Shown one piece after another: positions 27,700-36,632 of a stretch of 64,000 bases of DNA. Source of the stretch: JAGVSR01 sp963708775 (GTDB lineage Bacteria > Pseudomonadota > Alphaproteobacteria > Rhizobiales > Hyphomicrobiaceae); NCBI GenBank assembly GCA_963708775.1, contig CAVPTI010000010.1, positions 434,001 to 498,000 of the forward strand, given 5' to 3'. Within the stretch, counting starts at the first letter, position 1, and every line of letters begins with the position of its first letter. The notes under the pieces were generated by a model. The model saw only the letters and a list, made by a program, of their open reading frames with translations. It was not told the DNA's origin and did not search any database. The translations under genes were made by a program, and so were the position numbers.

Positions 27700-28227
27700 C
27701 TAGCTTTCGCCGCCGGCCTTGAGGAGAACGCGAAGATCCTTGGCCTGGTAGATGACCTCGCCATCAGCGACGAGTTCACCGTCGGCTTCAGCAAGCTTCA
27801 GCTTTCGCGTATTGAGGACCCGCTTGATGTTCACGACGTAGGTCACGACTTGCGTCTTGGGTGTGATTTCTTTTTTGAAGTTGACCTGGCCAACTCCTGC
27901 AGCGCGACCCTGTCCGGTCAGCCCAAGCCAGCCGAGATAGAACCCTGTCAGCTGCCACAGGGCATCGAGACCCAGGCACCCGGGCATGACGGGATCGCCC
28001 TTGAAGTGGCAGTCAAAAAACCAGTTCAACCGGTCATTGCCTGCCACCGCCAGTTCGGCGACGACCTGACCTTTCCCATGTGATCCGCTGATATCGCCAA
28101 TGTGCGAAATGCGGTCGAACATCAGCATGGGTGGCAGCGGCAACTGCGCGTTGCCCGGGCCGAACAGTTCACCCCGGCCGCAAGCCAGCAAATCGTCGAA
28201 ATCGTAGCTCGCCTGCCGCTCTGCCAT
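27700..28227 (-). CDS. fabA: 3-hydroxydecanoyl-[acyl-carrier-protein] dehydratase/isomerase
   Basis: Introduces the cis double bond of unsaturated fatty acids. The 175-residue hot-dog protein has the active-site motif CHFKGDPVMPGCLGLDALWQ with the catalytic histidine, and LPPMLMFDRIS near the start. Length matches the family. The gene starts 285 bases from irr, which is transcribed in the opposite direction, and is followed by fabB, fabI and murI. This irr/fabA/fabB/fabI order is a hallmark of Hyphomicrobiales genomes. Confidence 0.95.
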   Translation of the reverse strand: MAERQASYDFDDLLACGRGELFGPGNAQLPLPPMLMFDRISHIGDISGSHGKGQVVAELAVAGNDRLNWFFDCHFKGDPVMPGCLGLDALWQLTGFYLGWLGLTGQGRAAGVGQVNFKKEITPKTQVVTYVVNIKRVLNTRKLKLAEADGELVADGEVIYQAKDLRVLLKAGGES

Positions 28228-28512
28228 GTCGTGTCTGCCCCCTCACGTCCACGAGACCCTAGACGGACGTCCTGCCCGCGGGTTCTTCTTTCGGCTAATC
28301 CTCAGTCGTTCAAACGGGAAACGGGCCTTAGGTCAAGCTCAGCGGGTCGGCCGGACCCGATGCCGCGTCCAGTTGCAGGCCGAGTGCGACATCCCTATAC
28401 TCACCAACAGGCATGGGTACGGTAGGCTGGGCGCGCCGGAATGGCGTGGGTTCCAAGTTCCGCCGCATCGCCGTGTATTGGTGCCAAAGTTCGAACCGAG
28501 TGACAGCAGGCT

Positions 28513-28944
28513 GTGGAAAACGAAGCCGAAATTATCGTCACCCCAATTGTCGAGCGCCTCCGGTCCGCCGGCCTGCGTCCGACCCGGCAGCGCGTGCTCC
28601 TGGCGGAACTGCTCTTTTCGAAGGGTGACCGCCACGTCTCGGCCGAAATGCTGCACGGCGAGGTCATCGGCGTTGGTGAGCAAGTGTCCTTGGCGACAGT
28701 ATATAACACCTTGCACCAGTTTACGGATGCCGGCCTCCTGCGCGAACTCGCCATCGACGGTTCAAAGGCCTTTTTCGATACGAACGTCTCTAATCACAAT
28801 CACTTCTTCGTCGAGGACCGCGGCGAATTGATCGACATTCACGGCGAACACATCCGCGTGGATGGACTGCCGGAGCCGCCGCCCGGCATGCGCATTTCGC
28901 ACATCGATGTCGTGGTCCGCTTAGTGCCCGACAAGAAGAAGTAG
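28513..28944 (+). CDS. irr: Iron response regulator Irr (Fur family)
   Basis: A 143-residue Fur-family regulator that in Hyphomicrobiales represses or activates genes under low iron in response to haem availability. Helix-turn-helix: LRSAGLRPTRQRVLLAELLF. The dimerisation domain contains the histidine-rich NVSNHNHFFVEDRGELIDIHG, a putative haem/metal site. No N-terminal GCPW-type haem regulatory motif is present. The start appears to be GTG at 28513. No iron-control element was recognised in the 285-base divergent region with fabA. Confidence 0.92.
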   Translation: MENEAEIIVTPIVERLRSAGLRPTRQRVLLAELLFSKGDRHVSAEMLHGEVIGVGEQVSLATVYNTLHQFTDAGLLRELAIDGSKAFFDTNVSNHNHFFVEDRGELIDIHGEHIRVDGLPEPPPGMRISHIDVVVRLVPDKKK

Positions 28945-28992
28945 ACCCTCGACTACTGGGCCGCGGCGACCATAGTCGGCGCTACTCCGCGC

Positions 28993-29592
28993 CTACTTGA
29001 TAATTTCCCCGGGGTAGATGCCCCACAGCTTGCTCTGTTCGATATAGCCCCGGAACGTCTCGACCGTGACGTAGCACCAGCGGCCATCGCAGCTCTGTAG
29101 ATTGGCAATTACACCGGCTTCCACCAGCGCCGTGGCCGTCGCTCGCTCGCTGTCATCGGCTTTCAGTTCGAGCTTCGGCGGCGGGGTCCCGGCCTTGATA
29201 TCCCAAGGTAGCACCTGCGCGGTGCGCCGGCCCGAAAGCAGCGCCTGGTTGACCCAGCCCGTAACACCGTCCGCATCCCGCACCTGACGCCAACTTTCGA
29301 ACTCTTGCAGTACCTCGACCGGCAGACCCGCACGGCGGAACACCCACTGTGTGGGGTAGTCCTTGCCGGGACCGGCCCGCAAATTGACTTCGTCGGACTT
29401 GAGGCTGACGAAGCGCGGTATTGGCAGTCCACTCACCGAGCCTGCGCCGGCACTCGGACCATCCGTCGCTTGCGCAAGTGCTGTACCTGCGAGCCCGGCA
29501 AGCGTGATGACGGACGCAACAGCCGCAGTGCAACACAGCCGTTGCAACGGCCTGAAATACCGTGATCCCCGCCCCACGATTCTGCCTCCCAT
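28993..29592 (-). CDS. Exported SH3-domain protein (YgiM-like)
   Basis: A 199-residue protein starting at the ATG at 29592 (MGGRIVGRG). A signal peptide is followed by AGLAGTALAQ. Two tandem bacterial SH3 modules are visible: SDEVNLRAGPGKDYPTQWVF with GVTGWVNQALL, and ATALVEAGVIANLQSC with RGYIEQSKLWGIYPGE. Such SH3 units bind cell-wall peptides, so a periplasmic wall-associated role is likely. The longer frame to 29676 is not supported. It converges on irr from the opposite strand. Confidence 0.8.
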   Translation of the reverse strand: MGGRIVGRGSRYFRPLQRLCCTAAVASVITLAGLAGTALAQATDGPSAGAGSVSGLPIPRFVSLKSDEVNLRAGPGKDYPTQWVFRRAGLPVEVLQEFESWRQVRDADGVTGWVNQALLSGRRTAQVLPWDIKAGTPPPKLELKADDSERATATALVEAGVIANLQSCDGRWCYVTVETFRGYIEQSKLWGIYPGEIIK

Positions 29593-29846
29593 GCTGCGCT
29601 GCCGTTGACCACACCGCTGTGGCAGACGCAAGGCGGTCAATTCCTTGCCTCGGGCCCAACCCGGCCCCAAGTTCATGACGGCCGCAGCAATTCGCCAAGC
29701 GAGCCACTTTGTTTTCCCTTCATCCTTCTGTTAGACACGGGATCGACGAGGGACCAGCGCTCTGACAGCGGCCGGCCGGCGCAATGCATGTGCCGGAGCA
29801 ACCGCGGCGGCGGAACCTCGGACCCGCCCTGGCCACGGATCATTTC

Positions 29847-30845
29847 ATGCCCGCAAGCACCAAGAAGCCGATCGTCATCGTTACGCGCAAGCTGCCCGAC
29901 ATCGTGGAGACGCGCATGCGGGAACTGTTCGACGCGCGCCTCAATGTCGATGACCGGCCGATGTCGCACGCTGATCTCGTCGATGCCGCCAAGATCGCTG
30001 ACGTTATCGTTCCCACCGTGACGGATCGCATCGATCGCAGCGTCATCTCTCAGGCGGGCCCGCAGTTGCGGCTCATCGCCAACTTCGGCACGGGCGTCGA
30101 CAACATCGATCTCGACACCGCCCGCAACCGCGCCATCACCGTGACCAACACGCCCGGTGTCCTGACGGAAGATACCGCCGATATGACCATGGCGCTGATC
30201 CTTGCCGTGCCGCGTCGGGTGTCGGAAGGCGCCGCCTATCTGAAGGATGCCAAATCAAGCTGGCCCGGTTGGTCTCCGACCTGGATGCTCGGCCACCGCA
30301 TATTCGGCAAGCGCCTCGGGATCATCGGCATGGGCCGCATCGGCACGGCGGTCGCGCAGCGCGCCAAGGCGTTCGGCCTTCAAATCCATTACCACAACCG
30401 CAAGCGCGTCTCGCCGGCCCTCGAGCAGGAGTTGGAGGCGACGTATTGGGAAAGCCTCGACCAGATGCTGATCCGCATGGACATCGTCTCGGTCAACTGC
30501 CCGCATACGCCCGCAACCTATCATTTGCTTTCGGCGCGGCGCCTGAAGCTCTTGAAGCCGACATCCTACATCGTCAACACAGCGCGCGGCGAAGTAATCG
30601 ACGAAAACGAACTTGCGCGCATGATTGAAGCCGGCTCGATCGCCGGTGCCGGCCTCGACGTGTTCGAGCATGAACCCTCGATCAACCCGAAGCTGCTGGC
30701 ATCAGACCGCGTCGTCGCTCTGCCCCACATGAGTTCGGCCACAATCGAAGGCCGCATCGAGATGGGCGAAAAGGTCATCATCAACGTGAAAGCCTTCCTC
30801 GATGGCCACGCACCGCCTGATAAGGTGCATCCTGCGATGTTCTAG
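29847..30845 (+). CDS. D-2-hydroxyacid dehydrogenase (glyoxylate/hydroxypyruvate reductase type)
   Basis: NAD(P)-dependent reduction of a 2-oxoacid, most likely glyoxylate or hydroxypyruvate. The 332-residue protein has LGIIGMGRIGTAVAQRAK for nucleotide binding, NTARGEVIDENEL with the catalytic arginine, the glutamate in GLDVFEHEP and the catalytic histidine in VALPHMSSAT. ATG 29847 (MPASTKK) is chosen over an upstream start that adds unconserved sequence. In a serine-cycle methylotroph such an enzyme could be the hydroxypyruvate reductase, but the sequence is closer to the GyaR type (inference). A strong terminator follows. Confidence 0.85.
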   Translation: MPASTKKPIVIVTRKLPDIVETRMRELFDARLNVDDRPMSHADLVDAAKIADVIVPTVTDRIDRSVISQAGPQLRLIANFGTGVDNIDLDTARNRAITVTNTPGVLTEDTADMTMALILAVPRRVSEGAAYLKDAKSSWPGWSPTWMLGHRIFGKRLGIIGMGRIGTAVAQRAKAFGLQIHYHNRKRVSPALEQELEATYWESLDQMLIRMDIVSVNCPHTPATYHLLSARRLKLLKPTSYIVNTARGEVIDENELARMIEAGSIAGAGLDVFEHEPSINPKLLASDRVVALPHMSSATIEGRIEMGEKVIINVKAFLDGHAPPDKVHPAMF

Positions 30846-30850
30846 CAAAG

Positions 30851-30883
30851 AGAAAGGCCGGTCTTGCGACCGGCCTTTCTTCC
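30851..30883. terminator. Strong rho-independent terminator, possibly bidirectional
   Basis: A perfect 13-bp stem AGAAAGGCCGGTC (30851-30863) / GACCGGCCTTTCT (30868-30880) with TTGC loop; T-rich downstream on the plus strand. A-rich flanks also allow termination of hemN transcripts from the minus strand. Confidence 0.93.
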
Positions 30884-30904
30884 TTTCCCGGCCTTCGATT
30901 GCTT

Positions 30905-32242
30905 TCAGACGCCCGCTGAAAACGTCGAATTGCCCTTGCCGAGATAGGCGTCGAAGCACGATGCGATAGCCCGCACGAACGGCTGCCCGAGTACCGTCAC
31001 GCGGAAGCCGTCGGACGTGCGCTCCACGAGCCCCTCTTCGTCCGCCGCCACCAGTTCCTCGGCTTTGTCGATCACCGGCTTTGCGAGGTCGCCGAAAACC
31101 GATTGCAGTGACGACTTCGAAAACTCGAATTCGCACATGAGCCGCTCAATCACGCTGGCCCGCATTTTGTCGTCGTCCGACAGGAGAATGCCCCGCACCG
31201 TGGCCAGTCCGGTGTCGCTGACACGGCGCTCGTAATCTGCACGGGGCACGGCGTTCTGATAGTACCCCGTGGGCAACTGCGAAATCGACGACGCTCCGAC
31301 GCCAATCAGCGCATCGGCCTTGTCTGTCGTGTAACCTTGGAAGTTCCTCTTGATTTCGCCCGAGGCCAAAGCGTCGTCGGGTTTGGCAAAGTGATCGAGC
31401 CCGACTGTCACATAACCGGCTTCGATCAAAAGGTGTTCGGCGCGCCGCGATTGCCGGTACCGCTCCATCGTGCCGGGAAGTGTCGTCTCATCGATCATGC
31501 TTTGGTGCTTGGCGCGCGACGGCAGATGCGCGTACCCAAACAGCGCGATACGGTCGGGCGCGAGACGGATCACCTCTTCGATCGTGTTCGCGACGCTCTC
31601 TTCCGTCTGATGCGGAAGTCCATAAACCAGATCGATGTTGACGCCTTTGACGCCCGCCTCGCGCATGCCGTTCACGGCCCGCTCGGTCATCTCGACAGAC
31701 TGCACGCGATTGATGGCGCTCTGAACCTGCGGATTGAAATCCTGCACGCCGACGGAAGCCCGATTGACCCCGGCCTCTGCAAAAGCCTTGATCTGATCTT
31801 GATCGAGCCAGCGCGGATCGATCTCCACCGCAAACTCAGTGTCAGCTCCAATGGCGAAGGACTTGTGCAGTGTCTCCGCCAGCCGCCGGATCTGATCCGC
31901 CGAAAGACTGTTGGGCGAGCCACCGCCCCAGTGGATGTGCCCCATCGGCCGGGCGCCCGGCACCACGGCAGCCACCATCAGGATCTCAGTCAAGAGATGC
32001 TGGAGATATGTTTCTATAGTGTCCGTGTTGCGTGTCGCCTTGGTATTGCACCCGCAGTACCAGCAAAGCTGCGCGCAGAACGGGATGTGCACATAAAGCG
32101 AAAGGGCTTGCGACGGCGAAAGGCTGCGTAAGCCCTCACCGAAGTCCATTGGACCGACCTTAGCGGAGAAGTGCGGCGCCGTAGGATAGCTCGTGTAGCG
32201 GGGGACAGGCGCCGACATCCGCCGGACGAGTTCGGGGGTCAT
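30905..32242 (-). CDS. hemN: Oxygen-independent coproporphyrinogen III oxidase
   Basis: Radical-SAM enzyme that decarboxylates coproporphyrinogen III to protoporphyrinogen IX without oxygen. The 445-residue protein has YVHIPFCAQLCWYCGCN, with the CxxxCxxC cluster motif, and the HemN-specific N-terminus VPRYTSYPTAPHFS. Further motifs are GGGSPNSLSADQI, RASVGVQDFNPQVQ and VNIDLVYGLPHQT. The start lies 10 bases after the stop of the hemerythrin gene, so the two form an operon. A FixK/FNR-type box lies in the shared upstream region. This agrees with low-oxygen haem supply for the cbb3 oxidase encoded across the divide. Confidence 0.95.
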   Translation of the reverse strand: MTPELVRRMSAPVPRYTSYPTAPHFSAKVGPMDFGEGLRSLSPSQALSLYVHIPFCAQLCWYCGCNTKATRNTDTIETYLQHLLTEILMVAAVVPGARPMGHIHWGGGSPNSLSADQIRRLAETLHKSFAIGADTEFAVEIDPRWLDQDQIKAFAEAGVNRASVGVQDFNPQVQSAINRVQSVEMTERAVNGMREAGVKGVNIDLVYGLPHQTEESVANTIEEVIRLAPDRIALFGYAHLPSRAKHQSMIDETTLPGTMERYRQSRRAEHLLIEAGYVTVGLDHFAKPDDALASGEIKRNFQGYTTDKADALIGVGASSISQLPTGYYQNAVPRADYERRVSDTGLATVRGILLSDDDKMRASVIERLMCEFEFSKSSLQSVFGDLAKPVIDKAEELVAADEEGLVERTSDGFRVTVLGQPFVRAIASCFDAYLGKGNSTFSAGV

Positions 32243-32252
32243 GAGATTTTAC

Positions 32253-32924
32253 TCAGCTTTTCATGTTGAAGGGCACGATGTTGTCCGGAGCTTTGGAACT
32301 CGGGCATTGCTCGCAGACCGAACGCGCCGATCGCGCATTGCGTATTGCGAGAATTGATTGGTGGGAGCAGCGCGGATGATCGCTGGCCATGATCCACGCC
32401 TGCAGCGCCGACTGATCCTCAGCCGTTAGAACATGCGCGGCAACCGGCAGGACCACTCGATCTTCCCACGCAATATGTCGGCGTTGACTGTCAAAATAGC
32501 CTCGCATCATGTATCCAAGCATATCGGGATTGATGACGGCTCCGGCCTCCGCAGCGGTCTTCAACGCGTCGCTGAGTTCAACCAGAATCGCACCATCACG
32601 CTCATGCTCTTCCTCAAGGCAGGCCAGTGCGGCGCGCAACGGGTCGTCATCGGCAACTCGTTCCCGCAACATCGGAAACAGGGCCTCCTCCTCTAGTCGC
32701 ATATGGCGCGGAACACTGCCGTCGAGTATCGACACCGCGATCAAAGCCATGGCCTTATCAAAACTGTGCGGCAAACCGTCCGCCAGTGCTTCGAGGAGGT
32801 CACAAAGCTCGCGCTGCAAGGCATGTTCTTCGGCGATCAACCTGATCGGATCGGGCGTCCGACAGGCACGAACAGCAGCAAATCTGAGGTCTGGATTGGG
32901 CGGGCGATCGTTCGATCTAGACAT
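32253..32924 (-). CDS. Hemerythrin HHE-domain protein
   Basis: A 223-residue helical protein with a di-iron hemerythrin fold: histidines and acids in LIAEEHALQRELC, HMRLEEEALFPML, EEEHERDGAI and HIAWEDRVVLPVA. The C-terminal tail has two further cysteines (RSVCEQCPSSK) outside the fold. Members bind O2 or NO or take part in metal and haem handling. The gene leads the operon with hemN and is divergent from ccoN, so a role under micro-oxic or nitrosative conditions is likely. The exact ligand cannot be told from sequence. Confidence 0.85.
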   Translation of the reverse strand: MSRSNDRPPNPDLRFAAVRACRTPDPIRLIAEEHALQRELCDLLEALADGLPHSFDKAMALIAVSILDGSVPRHMRLEEEALFPMLRERVADDDPLRAALACLEEEHERDGAILVELSDALKTAAEAGAVINPDMLGYMMRGYFDSQRRHIAWEDRVVLPVAAHVLTAEDQSALQAWIMASDHPRCSHQSILAIRNARSARSVCEQCPSSKAPDNIVPFNMKS

Positions 32925-33005
32925 TCGTTGAACCCCGCATGGAATTGGCTGGCATTAACCGGCTGTCCGATGCGACGATCACAACCGTTGTTGAGCAGTG
33001 CGTCA

Positions 33006-33019
33006 TTGATCCAGGTCAA
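33006..33019. promoter_or_regulatory. FixK/FNR-type box between hemerythrin and ccoN
   Basis: TTGAT-CCAG-GTCAA, nine of ten matches to the TTGAT-N4-ATCAA consensus. It is centred about 100 bases from the ccoN start and 88 from the hemerythrin start. An AATAAA stretch at 33043-33048 lies where a -10 element of a class II promoter for ccoN is expected. The site could serve both directions. Confidence 0.8.
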
Positions 33020-33114
33020 CGCCGAAACACCGCACATGCGGGAATAAACTGCAGCCAGTCGTAAGCTCCGAAGAAGTGGGCTACCCGGCTCGAGCAAAGT
33101 AAGGAGGGGAAACC

Positions 33115-34767
33115 GTGTCAGCTATAGCGGCCGAAAAGCCGGCTCTCAGTAACGCGCTCGCCATGGGAAGCGCGGTCGTATTCGCAGCCCTGGGCGCGTT
33201 TTTGGCCCTGAAGGGCGTCGATCCCGTGATGAATCTGCACGGTGCCTTGCTCGCCGCAGCGAGCCTCCTGGCTCTCGCCTATATCTTCACCCATTCCGCC
33301 GACGACAGGTCCGGCTACCTTGATGGCCCGATCCGCGTAGCCACACTGGCCGCCGTCTTCTGGGGCGTGATCGGCTTCGCAGCCGGCGACTTCATCGCGT
33401 GGCAGCTTGCTTTCCCGGCGCTTAACTTCGACCTGCCCTGGACCACCTTCGGGCGCCTGAGACCGCTGCATACCTCAGCGGTCATCTTTGCGTTCGGCGG
33501 TAACGTCCTCCTGGCCACATCATTTTATGTTGTGCAGCGCACATCCCGCGCCCGCATGCCAGGCCGCTGGGCTCCCTGGTTCGTGATTTGGGGCTATCAG
33601 CTGTTCATCGTGCTCGCAGCGACCAGTTACGTTCTTGGCGCGACGCAGGGCAAGGAGTACGCCGAGCCCGAGTGGCACGTCGACCTCTGGCTCACGATCG
33701 TGTGGGTCACCTATCTGCTGGTCTTCCTCGGTACGCTCTGGAAGCGCGAGGAACCGCACATCTACGTAGCCAACTGGTTCTATCTCGCCTTCATCGTCAC
33801 CGTTGCGATGCTCCACATAGTCAACAACCTGACCGTCCCCGTGTCCTTCCTCGGCACGCAAAGCTATCCAGTGATGGCGGGCGTCCAGGCCGCGATGACA
33901 CAGTGGTGGTACGGGCACAATGCCGTCGGCTTCTTCCTCACGGCGGGCTTTCTCGGCATCATGTACTACTTCGTCCCGAAGCGCGTGGAGCGTCCGGTCT
34001 ACTCCTACCGGCTCTCCATCGTGCACTTCTGGTCGCTGATCTTCCTCTACATCTGGGCCGGTCCGCACCATCTGCACTACACCGCTCTACCTGAGTGGGC
34101 GCAGACGCTGGGCATGACCTTTTCGATTATGCTTTGGATGCCCTCGTGGGGTGGCATGATCAATGGCCTCATGACGCTTTCCGGCGCCTGGGACCGCCTC
34201 CGTACTGACCCCGTCGTGCGCCTTCTCGTTGTTTCGATCGCCTTCTACGGCATGTCGACCTTCGAGGGCCCCCTGATGTCGATCAAGGCGGTCAACTCGC
34301 TCTCTCACTACACCGACTGGACCATCGGTCACGTGCACTCCGGCGCTCTGGGATGGGTCGGCATGGTGTCCTTCGGCGCCATCTATTGCTTGGTTCCCTG
34401 GCTCTGGAAGCGTGAAGGCCTCTACTCGATCAAGCTCGTGGAATGGCACTTCTGGCTCTCCACGATCGGCATCGTTCTCTACATCACCTCGATGTGGGTC
34501 GCCGGTATCACCCAGGGCCTGATGTGGCGTGCCTATGACAACCTCGGCTTCCTCAAGTACTCGTTCATCGAAACCGTGGAAGCGCTGCACTGGCCCTACA
34601 TCATCCGAGCGGTCGGCGGACTCCTGTTCGTCATCGGCGGGTTTGTGATGGCCTACAACGTCTGGCGCACGGTGCGCGGCGATGTCCCGGTCGATCTCAA
34701 GGATCAGCCGCGCGTCGCAGCAGCCCCCGAGCTCCGTCACGGCCTCGCTGCAGTACCGGCCGAGTAA
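33115..34767 (+). CDS. ccoN: cbb3-type cytochrome c oxidase subunit I
   Basis: Catalytic haem-copper subunit of the high-affinity terminal oxidase in the inner membrane. A GTG start at 33115 follows a strong ribosome binding site (AAGGAGGGG). The 550-residue protein has about twelve membrane helices. Haem and copper ligands are in RPLHTSAVIFAFGG, WWYGHNAVGFFLTAG and WAGPHHLHYTALPEW, and later TIGHVHSGALGW. First gene of the ccoNOQP-GHIS run, downstream of the FixK-type box. Length is typical once the N-terminal helices are counted. Confidence 0.96.
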   Translation: MSAIAAEKPALSNALAMGSAVVFAALGAFLALKGVDPVMNLHGALLAAASLLALAYIFTHSADDRSGYLDGPIRVATLAAVFWGVIGFAAGDFIAWQLAFPALNFDLPWTTFGRLRPLHTSAVIFAFGGNVLLATSFYVVQRTSRARMPGRWAPWFVIWGYQLFIVLAATSYVLGATQGKEYAEPEWHVDLWLTIVWVTYLLVFLGTLWKREEPHIYVANWFYLAFIVTVAMLHIVNNLTVPVSFLGTQSYPVMAGVQAAMTQWWYGHNAVGFFLTAGFLGIMYYFVPKRVERPVYSYRLSIVHFWSLIFLYIWAGPHHLHYTALPEWAQTLGMTFSIMLWMPSWGGMINGLMTLSGAWDRLRTDPVVRLLVVSIAFYGMSTFEGPLMSIKAVNSLSHYTDWTIGHVHSGALGWVGMVSFGAIYCLVPWLWKREGLYSIKLVEWHFWLSTIGIVLYITSMWVAGITQGLMWRAYDNLGFLKYSFIETVEALHWPYIIRAVGGLLFVIGGFVMAYNVWRTVRGDVPVDLKDQPRVAAAPELRHGLAAVPAE

Positions 34768-34782
34768 GAAGGATACCGACCC

Positions 34783-35520
34783 ATGAACCATGGTGTTTTC
34801 GAAAAGAACTCGCTCATCCTTCTGATCGGCATTCTGATCGTCGTTTCGATCGGCGGCATTGTGCAGATCGCACCTCTCTTCATGCTCTCTTCGACCATCG
34901 AAAAGGTTGAGGGCATGCGGCCCTACTCTCCGCTGGAGCAGGCGGGCCGGGATATCTACGTCCGCGAGGGATGCTACAACTGCCACAGCCAGATGATCCG
35001 CTCGCTCCGCGACGAGGTGGAGCGCTACGGTCACTACTCGCTGGCGGCCGAGAGCATGTACGACCATCCGTTCCAGTGGTCGTCGAAGCGTACGGGCCCC
35101 GATCTCGCCCGCATCGGCGGCAAATACTCGGATGCCTGGCACACCGACCACATGCGTTACCCGAAGTCGGTGGTTCCAGCGTCCATCATGCCGGCCTATC
35201 CGCACCTCGAAGCGACACCGCTCGACTACGCGAACATCCAAGACAAGCTGAAAACGCTTCAGCTGGTCGGCGTCCCCTACACGGATGAGATGATCGCCAA
35301 GGCTGCTGCCGATGTCGAAGCGCAGATCGCGCCCGACACTGACGCCGCCAAGGAACTGGTCGCGCGGTATCCGAAGGCTCAGGTGCGCAAGTTCGACGGT
35401 CAGTCGCCCGGCGAAGGCGTCAAGCCGACCGAGCTGGATGCGCTCGTTGCCTATCTCCAGATGCTCGGCACGCTCGTCGACTTCACGAAGTTTGACGCCA
35501 GCGGTCCGAACCTGCGCTGA
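34783..35520 (+). CDS. ccoO: cbb3-type cytochrome c oxidase subunit II (monohaem)
   Basis: A membrane-anchored monohaem cytochrome c that relays electrons to CcoN. The N-terminal anchor is SLILLIGILIVVSIGGIVQIAP. The haem motif CYNCHSQ appears near residue 65 in YVREGCYNCHSQMIRSL, with the methionine ligand probably in SIMPAYPHL. It has 245 residues, as expected. It starts 15 bases after ccoN with a ribosome binding site. Confidence 0.95.
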   Translation: MNHGVFEKNSLILLIGILIVVSIGGIVQIAPLFMLSSTIEKVEGMRPYSPLEQAGRDIYVREGCYNCHSQMIRSLRDEVERYGHYSLAAESMYDHPFQWSSKRTGPDLARIGGKYSDAWHTDHMRYPKSVVPASIMPAYPHLEATPLDYANIQDKLKTLQLVGVPYTDEMIAKAAADVEAQIAPDTDAAKELVARYPKAQVRKFDGQSPGEGVKPTELDALVAYLQMLGTLVDFTKFDASGPNLR

Positions 35521-35534
35521 GGAGGTAAGCAATC

Positions 35535-35702
35535 ATGACGTATCAGGATGCACAGGTCTGGTCGCAGCTGGCCGCACTGGTGATCTTTTTGAGCCTTGCC
35601 GTCGGCATCGCCATCTACACCTTCCGGCCCGCGAACAAGGCCAAGTTCGAGCGGGCGGCGCAATTGCCGCTCCTGTCCGACAACGATGAAACGGTGAATT
35701 GA
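35535..35702 (+). CDS. ccoQ: cbb3-type cytochrome c oxidase subunit IV
   Basis: A 55-residue small membrane protein with one helix (LAALVIFLSLAVGIAIYTF) followed by RPANKAKFERAAQLPLL, the usual CcoQ/FixQ layout. The ATG at 35535 is preceded by GGAGG. It stabilises the oxidase complex. Three bases separate its stop from ccoP. Confidence 0.93.
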   Translation: MTYQDAQVWSQLAALVIFLSLAVGIAIYTFRPANKAKFERAAQLPLLSDNDETVN

Positions 35703-35704
35703 CC

Positions 35705-36580
35705 ATGGCTGGGCACAAGCATATCGACGAGGTCACGGGCGTTGAAACGACCGGACACGTCTGGGACAACGATCTTTGCGAATTGAACAAGCCACTGCCG
35801 CGGTGGTGGTTGTACGTCTTCTATGCGTGCTGCATATGGGCGTTCGGCTACTGGATGGTCTATCCGGCATGGCCGACACTCAACGGCTACACGCAAGGTT
35901 ATCTGGGCTATAGCCAGCGTGCCCAGGTCATGTCCGATGTGAAGGAAGCCAAGGCCGCGCAGGAAACGTATCGCCAAGGCATCGCCAACGCCGCGATCAC
36001 CGACGTTAAGGGCAAAGAAGACCTGTTCCAGTTCGCACTTGCCGGCGGCGCGGCAGCTTTCGGTGACAATTGCTCGGGTTGCCACGGCCGCGGCGCACAG
36101 GGTGCGGTGGGCTATCCCAACCTGAACGACGACGACTGGATCTGGGGCGGCTCGCTCGAACAGATCGAGAAGTCCATCGCGTACGGCATCCGCAACGGCC
36201 ATGAGCAGGCCCACGCGACACCGATGCCGCGCTTTGGCCTCGATGGCATCCTTGAACCGGCCGCGATCTCTGACGTCGCCAACTATGTCCGTTCGATTTC
36301 CGGGACGGAACAGGTCGACACTGCCGCCGCCGAACGCGGCAAGGCAACGTTCGCAGAGCAGTGCGCGGCGTGCCATGGCGAGGACGCCAAGGGCAACCAG
36401 GAGATGGGTGCGCCCAACCTGTCCGACGCGATCTGGCTCTACGGCAACTCGCAGGACGCCGTCACGCAGAGCATCGTCACCGGCCGTGGTGGCGCCATGC
36501 CCGCGTGGTCCACGCGTCTGGATCCGGTGACGGTCAAGATGCTCGCGCTTTACGTACACTCTCTAGGTGGTGGCAAATAG
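35705..36580 (+). CDS. ccoP: cbb3-type cytochrome c oxidase subunit III (dihaem)
   Basis: Dihaem cytochrome c accepting electrons from cytochrome c or bc1. An N-terminal FixP domain (DEVTGVETTGHVWDNDLCEL) is followed by one membrane helix. Two haem motifs are present, CSGCHGRGAQG and CAACHGEDAKG, with methionines in TPMPRFG and GAMPAWS. ATG at 35705 gives 291 residues; a TTG two codons upstream is less likely. Confidence 0.96.
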   Translation: MAGHKHIDEVTGVETTGHVWDNDLCELNKPLPRWWLYVFYACCIWAFGYWMVYPAWPTLNGYTQGYLGYSQRAQVMSDVKEAKAAQETYRQGIANAAITDVKGKEDLFQFALAGGAAAFGDNCSGCHGRGAQGAVGYPNLNDDDWIWGGSLEQIEKSIAYGIRNGHEQAHATPMPRFGLDGILEPAAISDVANYVRSISGTEQVDTAAAERGKATFAEQCAACHGEDAKGNQEMGAPNLSDAIWLYGNSQDAVTQSIVTGRGGAMPAWSTRLDPVTVKMLALYVHSLGGGK

Positions 36581-36632
36581 TCACGATCCAAGGCGTGCCT
36601 GACGCATTGCGGAGACGAGGAAGGCTCCGAAT

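Noticed and set aside
34087..35532. 481-codon minus-strand frame opposite ccoN/ccoO
   Set aside because: It lies wholly antisense to two unmistakable oxidase genes and shows no protein motif; such long shadows are common in high-G+C DNA.
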